Shown: piece after piece, positions 1-11,780 of the stretch
How the letters are laid out: each line of letters starts with the position of its first letter
Position numbering within the stretch: the stretch's first letter is position 1
DNA from: Litoditis marina
Lineage: Eukaryota > Nematoda > Chromadorea > Rhabditida > Rhabditidae
Direction of reading: 5' to 3'
NCBI GenBank assembly: GCA_964036275.1
Contig: CAXIWQ010000075.1
Location: 93,066 to 157,065, forward strand
Length of the DNA stretch: 64,000 nt
Notes under the pieces: generated by a model
Databases searched by the model: none
The model's input: the letters and a program-made list of their open reading frames with translations, nothing else
Told to the model about the DNA's origin: nothing
Program-made: the position numbers and the translations under genes

Positions 1-32
1 CAAAGAGGTAATAACCGCGTTAATTTGTCTTT

Positions 33-49
33 TGTGGCTGTGCGCCACA
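33..49. other. Conserved 17-bp dyad of the monomer (example copy)
   Basis: TGTGGC-TGTGC-GCCACA is an inverted repeat with a 6-bp stem and 5-nt loop, present in almost every monomer of the window. As RNA the stem could extend outward through one G-U pair and further A-U pairs, because the flanks are ATTT and GAAT. A common variant changes only the loop (TGTGT). One variant class (for example 423-439) changes both arms and keeps pairing. It resembles the size of a protein-binding box such as the CENP-B box but does not match that motif. Whether it folds or binds anything is unknown. Confidence 0.6.
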
Positions 50-422
50 GAATATAAAGTCGTATTAGGTTTTTGTAGCCATGAGCAACAGACTTGATAG
101 CCGTATAAACTTTTTTCTGTAGCTGCAAGGCAAAGAGTCGATAACCGCGTTAATTCGTATTTTGTGGCTGTGTGCCACAGAATAGATAGTTGTATTGGGT
201 TTTTCTAGCTGGGAGCAACATACTTGATAGCCGTATGAATTTTTTTCTGTAGCTGCAAGGCAAAGAGTCAATAACCGCGTTAATCTGTCTTTTGTGGCTG
301 TGCGCCACATAATGAAAAGTCGTATTAGGTTTTTGTAGCTGGGAGCAACAGACTTGATAGCCGTATGAACTTTTTCCTGTAGCTGCAAGGCAAAGAGTCA
401 ATAACCGCGTTAATTCGTATTT

Positions 423-439
423 TGTGGTTGTGCACCACA
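423..439. other. Dyad variant with paired change in both arms
   Basis: Here the dyad reads TGTGGT-TGTGC-ACCACA: the last base of the left arm is T instead of C, and the first base of the right arm is A instead of G, so the stem still pairs. The same double variant occurs at 1334-1350, 19,969-19,985 and 38,273-38,289. These copies share other variants (AAAAGATAG next to the dyad), so they may descend from a single event. Confidence 0.55.
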
Positions 440-2704
440 GAAAAGATAGTCGTATTAAGTTTTTGTAGCTGGTAGCAACAGACTTGATAGCCGTATAATT
501 TTTTTTTTGTAGCTGCAAGGCAAAGAGTCAATAACCGCGTTAAACTGTCTTTGGTGGCTGTGCGCCACAGGATGTACAGTCGTATTAGGTTTTTGTAGTT
601 GTGAGCAACAGACTTATTAGCCGTGTGATTTTTTTTCTGTAACTGCAAGCCGAAAAGTCGATAACCGCGTTAATTTGTATTTCGTGGCTGTGCGCCACAG
701 AATAGATAGTCGTATCAGGTTCTTGTAGCTGGGAGCAACAGACTTGATAGCCGTATGAGCTTTTTCCTGTAGCTGCAAGGCAAAGAGTCAATAACCGCGT
801 TAATTTGTCTTTTGTGGCTGTGCGCCACAGAATATAAAGTCGTATTAGGTTTTTGTAGCTGGGAGCAACAGACTTGATAGCCGTATAACCTTTTTTCTGT
901 AGCTGCACGGCAAAGAGTCAATAACCGCGTTTATTTGTCTTTTGTGGCTGTGCGCCACAAAATATAAAGTCGTATTAGGTTTTCGTAGCTGGGAGCAACA
1001 GACTCGATAGCCGTATGAACTTTTCTCTTTAGCTGCAGGGCAAAGAGTCGATAACCGCGTTAATTCGTATTTTGTGGCTGTGTGCCACAGAATAGATAGT
1101 TGTATTGGGTTTTTCTAGCTGGGAGCAACATATTTGATAGCCGTATGAACTGTTCTCTGTAGCTGCAAGGCAAAGAGTCGATAACCGCGTTAATTCGTAT
1201 TTTGTGGCTGTGCGCCACGGAATAGATTGTCGTATCAGGTTTTTGTAGCTGGGAACAACAGACTTGATAGCCGTATTAACTTTTTTTCTGTAGCTGCAAA
1301 GCAAACAGTCGATAACCGCGTTAATTCGTATTTTGTGGTTGTGCACCACAGAAAAGATAGTCGTATTAAGTTTTTGTAGCTGGTAGCAACAGACTTGATA
1401 GCCGTATAATTTTTTTTTGTAGCTGCAAGGCAAAGAGTCAATAACCGCGTTAAACTGTCTTTGGTGGCTGTGCGCCACAGGATGTACAGTCGTATTAGGT
1501 TTTTGTAGTTGTGAGCAACAGACTTGATAGCCGTGTGATTTTTTTTCTGTAACTGCAAGCCGAAAAGTCGATAACCGCGTTAATTTGTATTTCGTGGCTG
1601 TGCGCCACAGAATAGATTGTCGTATTAGGTTTTTGTAGCTGGGAGCAACATATTTGATAGCCGTATGAACTGTTCTCTGTAGCTGCAAGGCAAAGAGTCG
1701 ATAACCGCGTTAATTCGTATTTTGTGGCTGTGCGCCACAGAATAGATTGTCGTATCAGGTTTTTGTAGCTGGGAACAACAGACTTGATAGCCGTATTAAC
1801 TTTTTTCTGTAGCTGCAAAGCAAACAGTCGATAACCGCGTTAATTCGTATTTTGTGGCTGTGCGCCACAGAATAGATAGTCGTATTAGGTTTTTGTAGCT
1901 GGGAGCAACATACTTGATAGCCGTATAAACTTTTTTCTGTAGCTGCACGGCAAAGAGTCAATAACCGCGTTAATTTGTCTTTTGTGGCTGTGCGCCACAG
2001 AATATAAAGTCGTATTAGGTTTTTGTAGCTGGGAGCAACAGACTTGATAGCCGTATAACCTTTTTTCTGTAGCTGCACGGCAAAGAGTCAATAACCGCGT
2101 TTATTTGTCTTTTGTGGCTGTGCGCCACAGAATATAAAGTCGTATTAGGTTTTCGTAGCTGGGAGCAACAGACTCGATAGCCGTATGAACTTTTCTCTTT
2201 AGCTGCAGGGCAAAGAGTCGATAACCGCGTTAATTCGTATGTTGTGGCTGTGCGCCACAGAATAGATTGTCGTATTAGGTTTTTGTAGCTGGGAGCAACA
2301 TATTTGATAGCCGTATGAACTGTTCTCTGTAGCTGCAAGGCAAAGAGTCGATAACCGCGTTAATTCGTATTTTGTGGCTGTGCGCCACAGAATAGATTGT
2401 CGTATCAGGTTTTTGTAGCTGGGAACAACAGACTTGATAGCCGTATTAACTTTTTTCTGTAGCTGCAAAGCAAACAGTCGATAACCGCGTTAATTCGTAT
2501 TTTGTGGCTGTGCGCCACAGAATAGATAGTCGTATTAGGTTTTTGTAGCTGGGAGCAACATACTTGATAGCCGTATAAACTTTTTTCTGTAGCTGCACGG
2601 CAAAGAGTCAATAACCGCGTTAATTTGTTTTTTGTGGCTGTGCGCCACAGAATATAAAGTCGTATTAGGTTTTTGTAGCTGAGAGCAACAGACTTGATAG
2701 CCGT

Positions 2705-4380
2705 ATAAACTTTTTTTCTGTAGCTGCAAGGCAAAGAGGTAATAACCGCGTTGCGCCACAGAATATAAAGTCGTATTAGGTTTTTGTAGCCATGAGCAAC
2801 AGACTTGATAGCCGTATGAACTTTTTTCTGTAGCTGCAAGGCAAAGAGTCGATAACCGCGTTAATTCGTATTTTGTGGCTGTGTGCCACAGAATAGATAG
2901 TTGTATTGGGTTTTTCTAGCTGGGAGCAACATACTTGATAGCCGTATGAATTTTTTTCTGTAGCTGCAAGGCAAAGAGTCAATAACCGCGTTAATCTGTC
3001 TTTTGTGGCTGTGCGCCACATAATGAAAAGTCGTATTAGGTTTTTGTAGCTGGTAGCAACAGACTTGATAGCCGTATAATTTTTTTTTGTAGCTGCAAGG
3101 CAAAGAGTCAATAACCGCGTTAAACTGTCTTTTGTGGCTGTGCGCCACAGGATGTACAGTCGTATTAGGTTTTTGTAGTTGTGAGCAACAGACTTGATAG
3201 CCGTGTGATTTTTTTTTCTGTAACTGCAAGCCGAAAAGTCGATAACCGCGTTAATTTGTATTTCGTGGCTGTGCGCCACAGAATAGATAGTCGTATCAGG
3301 TTCTTGTAGCTGGGAGCAACAGACTTGATAGCCGTATGAGCTTTTTCCTGTAGCTGCAAGGCAAAGAGTCAATAACCGCGTTAATTTGTCTTTTGTGGCT
3401 GTGCGCAGAATATAAAGTCGTATTAGGTTTTTGTAGCTGGGAGCAACAGACTTGATAGCCGTATAACCTTTTTTCTGTAGCTGCACGGCAAAGAGTCAAT
3501 AACCGCGTTTATTTGTCTTTTGTGGCTGTGCGCCACAGAATATAAAGTCGTATTAGGTTTTCGTAGCTGGGAGCAACAGACTCGATAGCCGTATGAACTT
3601 TTCTCTTTAGCTGCAGGGCAAAGAGTCGATAACCGCGTTAATTCGTATGTTGTGGCTGTGCGCCACAGAATAGATTGTCGTATTAGTATTAGGTTTTTGT
3701 AGCTGGGAGCAACATATTTGATAGCCGTATGAACTGTTCTCTGTAGCTGCAAGGCAAAGAGTCGATAACCGCGTTAATTCGTATTTTGTGGCTGTGCGCC
3801 ACGGAATAGATTGTCGTATCAGGTTTTTGTAGCTGGGAACAACAGACTTGATAGCCGTATTAACTTTTTTCTGTAGCTGCAAAGCAAACAGTCGATAACC
3901 GCGTTAATTCGTATTTTGTGGCTGTGCGCCACAGAATAGATAGTCGTATTAGGTTTTTGTAGCTGGGAGCAACATACTTGATAGCCGTATAAACTTTTTT
4001 CTGTAGCTGCACGGCAAAGAGTCAATAACCGCGTTAATTTGTCTTTTATGGCTGTGCGCCACAGAATATAAAGTCGTATTAGGTTTTCGTAGCTGGGAGC
4101 AACAGACTTGATAGCCGTATGAACTTTTCTCTTTAGCTGCAGGGCAAAGAGTCGATAACCGCGTTAATTCGTATGTTGTGGCTGTGCGCCACAGAATAGA
4201 TTGTCGTATTAGGTTTTTGTAGCTGGGAGCAACATATTTGATAGCCGTATGAACTGTTCTCTGTAGCTGCAGGGCAATGAGTCGATAACCGCGTTAATTC
4301 GTATTTTGTGGCTGTGCGCCACAGAATAGATTGTCGTATCAGGTTTTTGTAGCTGGGAACAACAGACTTGATAGCCGTAT
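2705..4380 (+). repeat. Long-range duplicated satellite block, copy 1
   Basis: This ~1.7-kb block of about 13 monomers reappears at about 19,540-21,340. The offset is 16,835 bp before about 3,050 and 16,965 bp after it, because this copy lacks exactly one 130-bp monomer there. Both copies share a rare 5-bp loss that leaves GTGCGCAGAATATAAAG (3401 here, 20,366 there). This copy also has a ~20-bp loss near 2,750, where CCGCGTT runs straight into GCGCCACAG, and a 6-bp duplication (ATTAGTATTAGG) near 3,683. The shared rare variants show common descent over 17 kb. Confidence 0.75.
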
Positions 4381-4599
4381 GAACTTTTCTCTTTAGCTGC
4401 AGGGCAAAGAGTCGATAACCGCGTTAATTCGTATTTTGTGGCTGTGCGCCACAGAATAGATTGTCGTATCAGGTTTTTGTAGCTGGGAACAACAGACTTG
4501 ATAGCCGTATTAACTTTTTTCTGTAGCTGCAAAGCAAACAGTCGATAACCGCGTTAATTCGTATTCTGTGGCTGTGCGCCACAGAATAGATAGTCGTAT

Positions 4600-7500
4600 T
4601 AGGTTTTTGTAGCTGGGAGCAACATACTTGATAGCCGTATAAACTTTTTTCTGTAGCTGAGTCAATAACCGCGTTAATTTGTCTTTTGTGGCTGTGCGCC
4701 ACAGAATATAAAGTCGTATTAGGTTTTTGTAGCTGGGAGCAACAGACTTGATAGCCGTATAACCTTTTTTCTGTAGCTGCACGGCAAAGAGTCAATAACC
4801 GCGTTTATTTGTCTTTTGTGGCTGTGCGCCACAGAATATAAAGTCGTATTAGGTTTTCGTAGCTGGGAGCAACAGACTCGATAGCCGTATGAACTTTTCT
4901 CTTTAGCTGCAGGGCAAAGAGTCGATAACCGCGTTAATTCGTATGTTGTGGCTGTGCGCCACAGAATAGATTGTCGTATTAGGTTTTTGTAGCTGGGAGC
5001 AACATATTTGATAGCCGTATGAACTGTTCTCTGTAGCTGCAAGGCAAAGAGTCGATAACCGCGTTAATTCGTATTTTGTGGCTGTGCGCCACAGAATAGA
5101 TTGTCGTATCAGGTTTTTGTAGCTGGGAACAACAGACTTGATAGCCGTATTAACTTTTTTCTGTAGCTGCAAAGCAAACAGTCGATAACCGCGTTAATTC
5201 GTATTTTGTGGCTGTGCGCCACAGAATAGATAGTCGTATTAGGTTTTTGTAGCTGGGAGCAACATACTTGATAGCCGTATAAACTTTTTTCTGTAGCTGC
5301 ACGGCAAAGAGTCAATAACCGCGTTAATTTGTCTTTTGTGGCTGTGCGCCACAGAATATAAAGTCGTATTAGGTTTTTGTAGCTGGGAGCAACAGACTTG
5401 ATAGCCGTATGAACTGTTCTCTGTAGCTGCAAGGCAAAGAGTCGATAACCGCGTTAATTCGTATTTTGTGGCTGTGCGCCACAGAATAGATTGTCGTATT
5501 AGGTTTTTGTAGCTGGGAGCAACATATTTGATAGCCGTATGAACTGTTCTCTGTAGCTGCAAGGCAAAGAGTCGATAACCGCGTTAATTCGTATTTTGTG
5601 GCTGTGCGCCACAGAATAGATTGTCGTATCAGGTTTTTGTAGCTGGGAACAACAGACTTGATAGCCGTATTAACTTTTTTCTGTAGCTGCAAAGCAAACA
5701 GTCGATAACCGCGTTAATTCGTATTCTGTGGCTGTGCGCCACAGAATAGATAGTCGTATTAGGTTTTTGTAGCTGGGAGCAACATACTTGATAGCCGTAT
5801 AACCTTTTTTCTGTAGCTGCACGGCAAAGAGTCAATAACCGCGTTTATTTGTCTTTTGTGGCTGTGCGCCACAGAATATAAAGTCGTATTAGGTTTTCGT
5901 AGCTGGGAGCAACAGACTCGATAGCCGTATGAACTTTTCTCTTTAGCTGCAGGGCAAAGAGTCGATAACCGCGTTAATTCGTATGTTGTGGCTGTGCGCC
6001 ACAGAATAGATTGTCGTATTAGGTTTTTGTAGCTGGGAGCAACATATTTGATAGCCGTATGAACTGTTCTCTGTAGCTGCAAGGCAAAGAGTCGATAACC
6101 GCGTTAATTCGTATTTTGTGGCTGTGCGCCACGGAATAGATTGTCGTATCAGGTTTTTGTAGCTGGGAACAACAGACTTGATAGCCGTATTAACTTTTTT
6201 CTGTAGCTGCAAAGCAAACAGTCGATAACCGCGTTAATTCGTATTTTGTGGCTGTGCGCCACAGAATAGATAGTCGTATTAGGTTTTTGTAGCTGGGAGC
6301 AACATACTTGATAGCCGTATAAACTTTTTTCTGTAGCTGCACGGCAAAGAGTCAATAACCGCGTTAATTTGTCTTTTATGGCTGTGCGCCACAGAATATA
6401 AAGTCGTATTAGGTTTTCGTAGCTGGGAGCAACAGACTTGATAGCCGTATGAACTTTTCTCTTTAGCTGCAGGGCAAAGAGTCGATAACCGCGTTAATTC
6501 GTATGTTGTGGCTGTGCGCCACAGAATAGATTGTCGTATTAGGTTTTTGTAGCTGGGAGCAACATATTTGATAGCCGTATGAACTGTTCTCTGTAGCTGC
6601 AAGGCAAAGAGTCGATAACCGCGTTAATTCGTATTTTGTGGCTGTGCGCCACAGAATAGATTGTCGTATCAGGTTTTTGTAGCTGGGAACAACAGACTTG
6701 ATAGCCGTATTAACTTTTTTCTGTAGCTGCAAAGCAAACAGTCGATAACCGCGTTAATTCGTATTCTGTGGCTGTGCGCCACAGAATAGATAGTCGTATT
6801 AGGTTTTCGTAGCTGGGAGCAACAGACTCGATAGCCGTATGAACTTTTCTCTTTAGCTGCAGGGCAAAGAGTCGATAACCGCGTTAATTCGTATGTTGTG
6901 GCTGTGCGCCACAGAATAGATTGTCGTATTAGGTTTTTGTAGCTGGGAGCAACATATTTGATAGCCGTATGAACTGTTCTCTGTAGCTGCAAGGCAAAGA
7001 GTCGATAACCGCGTTAATTCGTATTTTGTGGCTGTGCGCCACAGAATAGATTGTCGTATCAGGTTTTTGTAGCTGGGAACAACAGACTTGATAGCCGTAT
7101 TAACTTTTTTCTGTAGCTGCAAAGCAAACAGTCGATAACCGCGATAATTCGTATTTTGTGGCTGTGCGCCACAGAATAGATAGTCGTATTAGGTTTTTGT
7201 AGCTGGGAGCAACATACTTGATAGCCGTATAAACTTTTTTCTGTAGCTGCACGGCAAAGAGTCAATAACCGCGTTAATTTGTCTTTTGTGGCTGTGCGCC
7301 ACAGAATATAAAGTCGTATTAGGTTTTTGTAGCTAGGAGCAACAGACTTGATAGCCGTATGAACTGTTCTCTGTAGCTGCAAGGCAAAGAGTCGATAACC
7401 GCGTTAATTCGTATTTTGTGGCTGTGCGCCACAGAATAGATTGTCGTATTAGGTTTTTGTAACTGGGAGCAACATATTTGATAGCCGTATGAACTGTTCT

Positions 7501-10500
7501 CTGTAGCTGCAAGGCAAAGAGTCGATAACCGCGTTAATTCGTATTTTGTGGCTGTGCGCCACAGAATAGATTGTCGTATCAGGTTTTTGTAGCTGGGAAC
7601 AACAGACTTGATAGCCGTATTAACTTTTTTCTGTAGCTGCAAAGCAAACAGTCGATAACCGCGTTAATTCGTATTCTGTGGCTGTGCGCCACAGAATAGA
7701 TAGTCGTATTAGGTTTTTGTAGCTGGGAGCAACATACTTGATAGCCGTATAAACTGTTTTCTGTAGCTGCACGGCAAAGAGTCAATAACCGAGTTAATTT
7801 GTCTTTTGTGGCTGTGTGCCACAGAATATAAAGTCGTATTAGGTTTTTGTAGCTGGGAGCAACAGACTTGATAGCCGTATGAACTGTTCTCTGTAGCTGC
7901 AAGGCAAAGAGTCGATAACCGCGTTAATTCGTATTTTGTGGCTGTGCGCCACAGAATAGATTGTCGTATCAGGTTTTTGTAGCTGGGAACAACAGACTTG
8001 ATAGCCGTATTAACTTTTTTCTGTAGCTGCAAAGCAAACAGTCGATAACCGCGTTAATTCGTATTTTGTGGCTGTGCGCCACAGAATAGATAGTCGTATT
8101 AGGTTTTTGTAGCTGGGAGCAACAGACTTGATAGCCGTATAAACTTTTTTTCTGTAGCTGCAAAGCAAACAGTCGATAACCGCGTTAATTCGTATTCTGT
8201 GGCTGTGCGCCACAGAATAGATAGTCGTATTAGGTTTTTGTAGCTGGGAGCAACATACTTGATAGCCGTATAAACTTTTTTCTGTAGCTGAGTCAATAAC
8301 CGCGTTAATTTGTCTTTTGTGGCTGTGCGCCACAGAATATAAAGTCGTATTAGGTTTTTGTAGCTGGGAGCAACAGACTTGATAGCCGTATAACCTTTTT
8401 TCTGTAGCTGCACGGCAAAGAGTCAATAACCGCGTTTATTTGTCTTTTGTGGCTGTGCGCCACAGAATATAAAGTCGTATTAGGTTTTCGTAGCTGGGAG
8501 CAACGATAGCCGTATGAACTTTTCTCTTTAGCTGCAGGGCAAAGAGTCGATAACCGCGTTAATTCGTATGTTGTGGCTGTGCGCCACAGAATAGATTGTC
8601 GTATTAGGTTTTTGTAGCTGGGAGCAACATATTTGATAGCCGTATGAACTGTTCTCTGTAGCTGCAAGGCAAAGAGTCGATAACCGCGTTAATTCGTATT
8701 TTGTGGCTGTGCGCCACAGAATAGATTGTCGTATCAGGTTTTTGTAGCTGGGAACAACAGACTTGATAGCCGTATTAACTTTTTTCTGTAGCTGCAAAGC
8801 AAACAGTCGATAACCGCGTTAATTCGTATTTTGTGGCTGTGCGCCACAGAATAGATAGTCGTATTAGGTTTTTGTAGCTGGAGCAACATACTTGATAGCC
8901 GTATAAACTTTTTCTGTAGCTGCACGGCAAAGAGTCAATAACCGCGTTAATTTGTCTTTTGTGGCTGTGCGCCACAGAATATAAAGTCGTATTAGGTTTT
9001 GTAGCTGGGAGCAACAGACTTGATAGCCGTATGAACTGTTCTCTGTAGCTGCAAGGCAAAGAGTCGATAACCGCGTTAATTCGTATTTTGTGGCTGTGCG
9101 CCACAGAATAGATTGTCGTATTAGGTTTTTGTAGCTGGGAGCAACATATTTGATAGCCGTATGAACTGTTCTCTGTAGCTGCAAGGCAAAGAGTCGATAA
9201 CCGCGTTAATTCGTATTTTGTGGCTGTGCGCCACAGAATAGATTGTCGTATCAGGTTTTTGTAGCTGGGAACAACAGACTTGATAGCCGTATTAACTTTT
9301 TTCTGTAGCTGCAAAGCAAACAGTCGATAACCGCGTTAATTCGTATTCTGTGGCTGTGCGCCACAGAATAGATAGTCGTATTAGGTTTTTGTAGCTGGGA
9401 GCAACATACTTGATAGCCGTATAACCTTTTTTCTGTAGCTGCACGGCAAAGAGTCAATAACCGCGTTTATTGTCTTTTGTGGCTGTGCGCCACAGAATAT
9501 AAAGTCGTATTAGGTTTTCGTAGCTGGGAGCAACAGACTCGATAGCCGTATGAACTTTTCTCTTTAGCTGTAGGGCAAAGAGTCGATAACCGCGTTAATT
9601 CGTATGTTGTGGCTGTGCGCCACAGATAGATTGTCGTATTAGGTTTTTGTAGCTGGGAGCAACATATTTGATAGCCGTATGAACTGTTCTCTGTAGCTGC
9701 AAGGCAAAGAGTCGATAACCGCGTTAATTCGTATTTTGTGGCTGTGCGCCACGGAATAGATTGTCGTATCAGGTTTTTGTAGCTGGGAACAACAGACTTG
9801 ATAGCCGTATTAACTTTTTTCTGTAGCTGCAAAGCAAACAGTCGATAACCGCGTTAATTCGTATTTTGTGGCTGTGCGCCACAGAATAGATAGTCGTATT
9901 AGGTTTTTGTAGCTGGGAGCAACATACTTGATAGCCGTATAAACTTTTTTCTGTAGCTGCACGGCAAAGAGTCAATAACCGCGTTAATTTGTCTTTTATG
10001 GCTGTGCCACAGAATATAAAGTCGTATTAGGTTTTCGTAGCTGGGAGCAACAGACTTGATAGCCGTATGAACTTTTCTCTTTAGCTGCAGGGCAAAGAGT
10101 CGATAACCGCGTTAATTCGTATGTTGTGGCTGTGCGCCACAGAATAGATTGTCGTATTAGGTTTTTGTAGCTGGGAGCAACATATTTGATAGCCGTATGA
10201 ACTGTTCTCTGTAGCTGCAAGGCAAAGAGTCGATAACCGCGTTAATTCGTATTTTGTGGCTGTGCGCCACAGAATAGATTGTCGTATCAGGTTTTTGTAG
10301 CTGGGAACAACAGACTTGATAGCCGTATTAACTTTTTTCTGTAGCTGCAAAGCAAACAGTCGATAACCGCGTTAATTCGTATTCTATGGCTGTGCGCCAC
10401 AGAATAGATAGTCGTATTAGGTTTTCGTAGCTGGGAGCAACAGACTCGATAGCCGTATGAACTTTTCTCTTTAGCTGCAGGGCAAAGAGTCGATAACCGC

Positions 10501-11780
10501 GTTAATTCGTATGTTGTGGCTGTGCGCCACAGAATAGATTGTCGTATTAGGTTTTTGTAGCTGGGAGCAACATATTTGATAGCCGTATGAACTGTTCTCT
10601 GTAGCTGCAAGGCAAAGAGTCGATAACCGCGTTAATTCGTATTTTGTGGCTGTGCGCCACAGAATAGATTGTCGTATCAGGTTTTTGTAGCTGGGAACAA
10701 CAGACTTGATAGCCGTATTAACTTTTTTCTGTAGCTGCAAAGCAAACAGTCGATAACCGCGTTAATTCGTATTTTGTGGCTGTGCGCCACAGAATAGATA
10801 GTCGTATTAGGTTTTTGTAGCTGGGAGCAACATACTTGATAGCCGTATAAACTTTTTTCTGTAGCTGCACGGCAAAGAGTCAATAACCGCGTTAATTTGT
10901 CTTTTGTGGCTGTGCGCCACAGAATATAAAGTCGTATTAGGTTTTTGTAGCTGGGAGCAACAGACTTGATAGCCGTATGAACTGTTCTCTGTAGCTGCAA
11001 GGCAAAGAGTCGATAACCGCGTTAATTCGTATTTTGTGGCTGTGCGCCACAGAATAGATTGTCGTATTAGGTTTTTGTAACTGGGAGCAACATATTTGAT
11101 AGCCGTATGAACTGTTCTCTGTAGCTGCAAGGCAAAGAGTCGATAACCGCGTTAATTCGTATTTTGTGGCTGTGCGCCACAGAATAGATTGTCGTATCAG
11201 GTTTTTGTAGCTGGGAACAACAGACTTGATAGCCGTATTAACTTTTTCTGTAGCTGCAAAGCAAACAGTCGATAACCGCGTTAATTCGTATTCTGTGGCT
11301 GTGCGCCACAGAATAGATAGTCGTATTAGGTTTTTGTAGCTGGGAGCAACATACTTGATAGCCGTATAAACTGTTTTCTGTAGCTGCACGGCAAAGAGTC
11401 AATAACCGAGTTAATTTGTCTTTTGTGGCTGTGCGCCACAGAATATAAAGTCGTATTAGGTTTTTGTAGCTGGGAGCAACAGACTTGATAGCCGTATGAA
11501 CTGTTCTCTGTAGCTGCAAGGCAAAGAGTCGATAACCGCGTTAATTCGTATTTGTGGCTGTGCGCCACAGAATAGATTGTCGTATCAGGTTTTGTAGCTG
11601 GGAACAACAGACTTGATAGCCGTATTAACTTTTTTCTGTAGCTGCAAAGCAAACAGTCGATAACCGCGTTAATTCGTATTTTGTGGCTGTGCGCCACAGA
11701 ATAGATAGTCGTATTAGGTTTTTGTAGCTGGGAGCAACAGACTTGATAGCCGTATAAACTTTTTTTCTGTAGCTGCAAGG
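4600..11780 (+). repeat. Higher-order repeat, ~3.62-kb unit, 2 copies
   Basis: The variant order of monomers from about 4,650 to 8,165 is repeated from about 8,280 to 11,780, about 28 monomers per unit. Spacing between equivalent positions falls from about 3,631 bp at the start to 3,618 in the middle and 3,615 at the end, because the second copy has lost single bases, often in T or G runs. The unit opens with the monomer carrying the CTGTAGCTGAGTCAATAACC deletion (4,650s and 8,280s). Boundaries are by eye. Confidence 0.7.

Noticed and set aside
33..49. CENP-B box
   Set aside because: The 17-bp length is suggestive but the TTCG....A..CGGG pattern is absent from the monomer on both strands.
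75..105. RNA polymerase III promoter or tRNA-like element in the monomer
   Set aside because: ATAACCGCGTT and its complement resemble a B box only loosely; there is no A box at suitable spacing and no cloverleaf.
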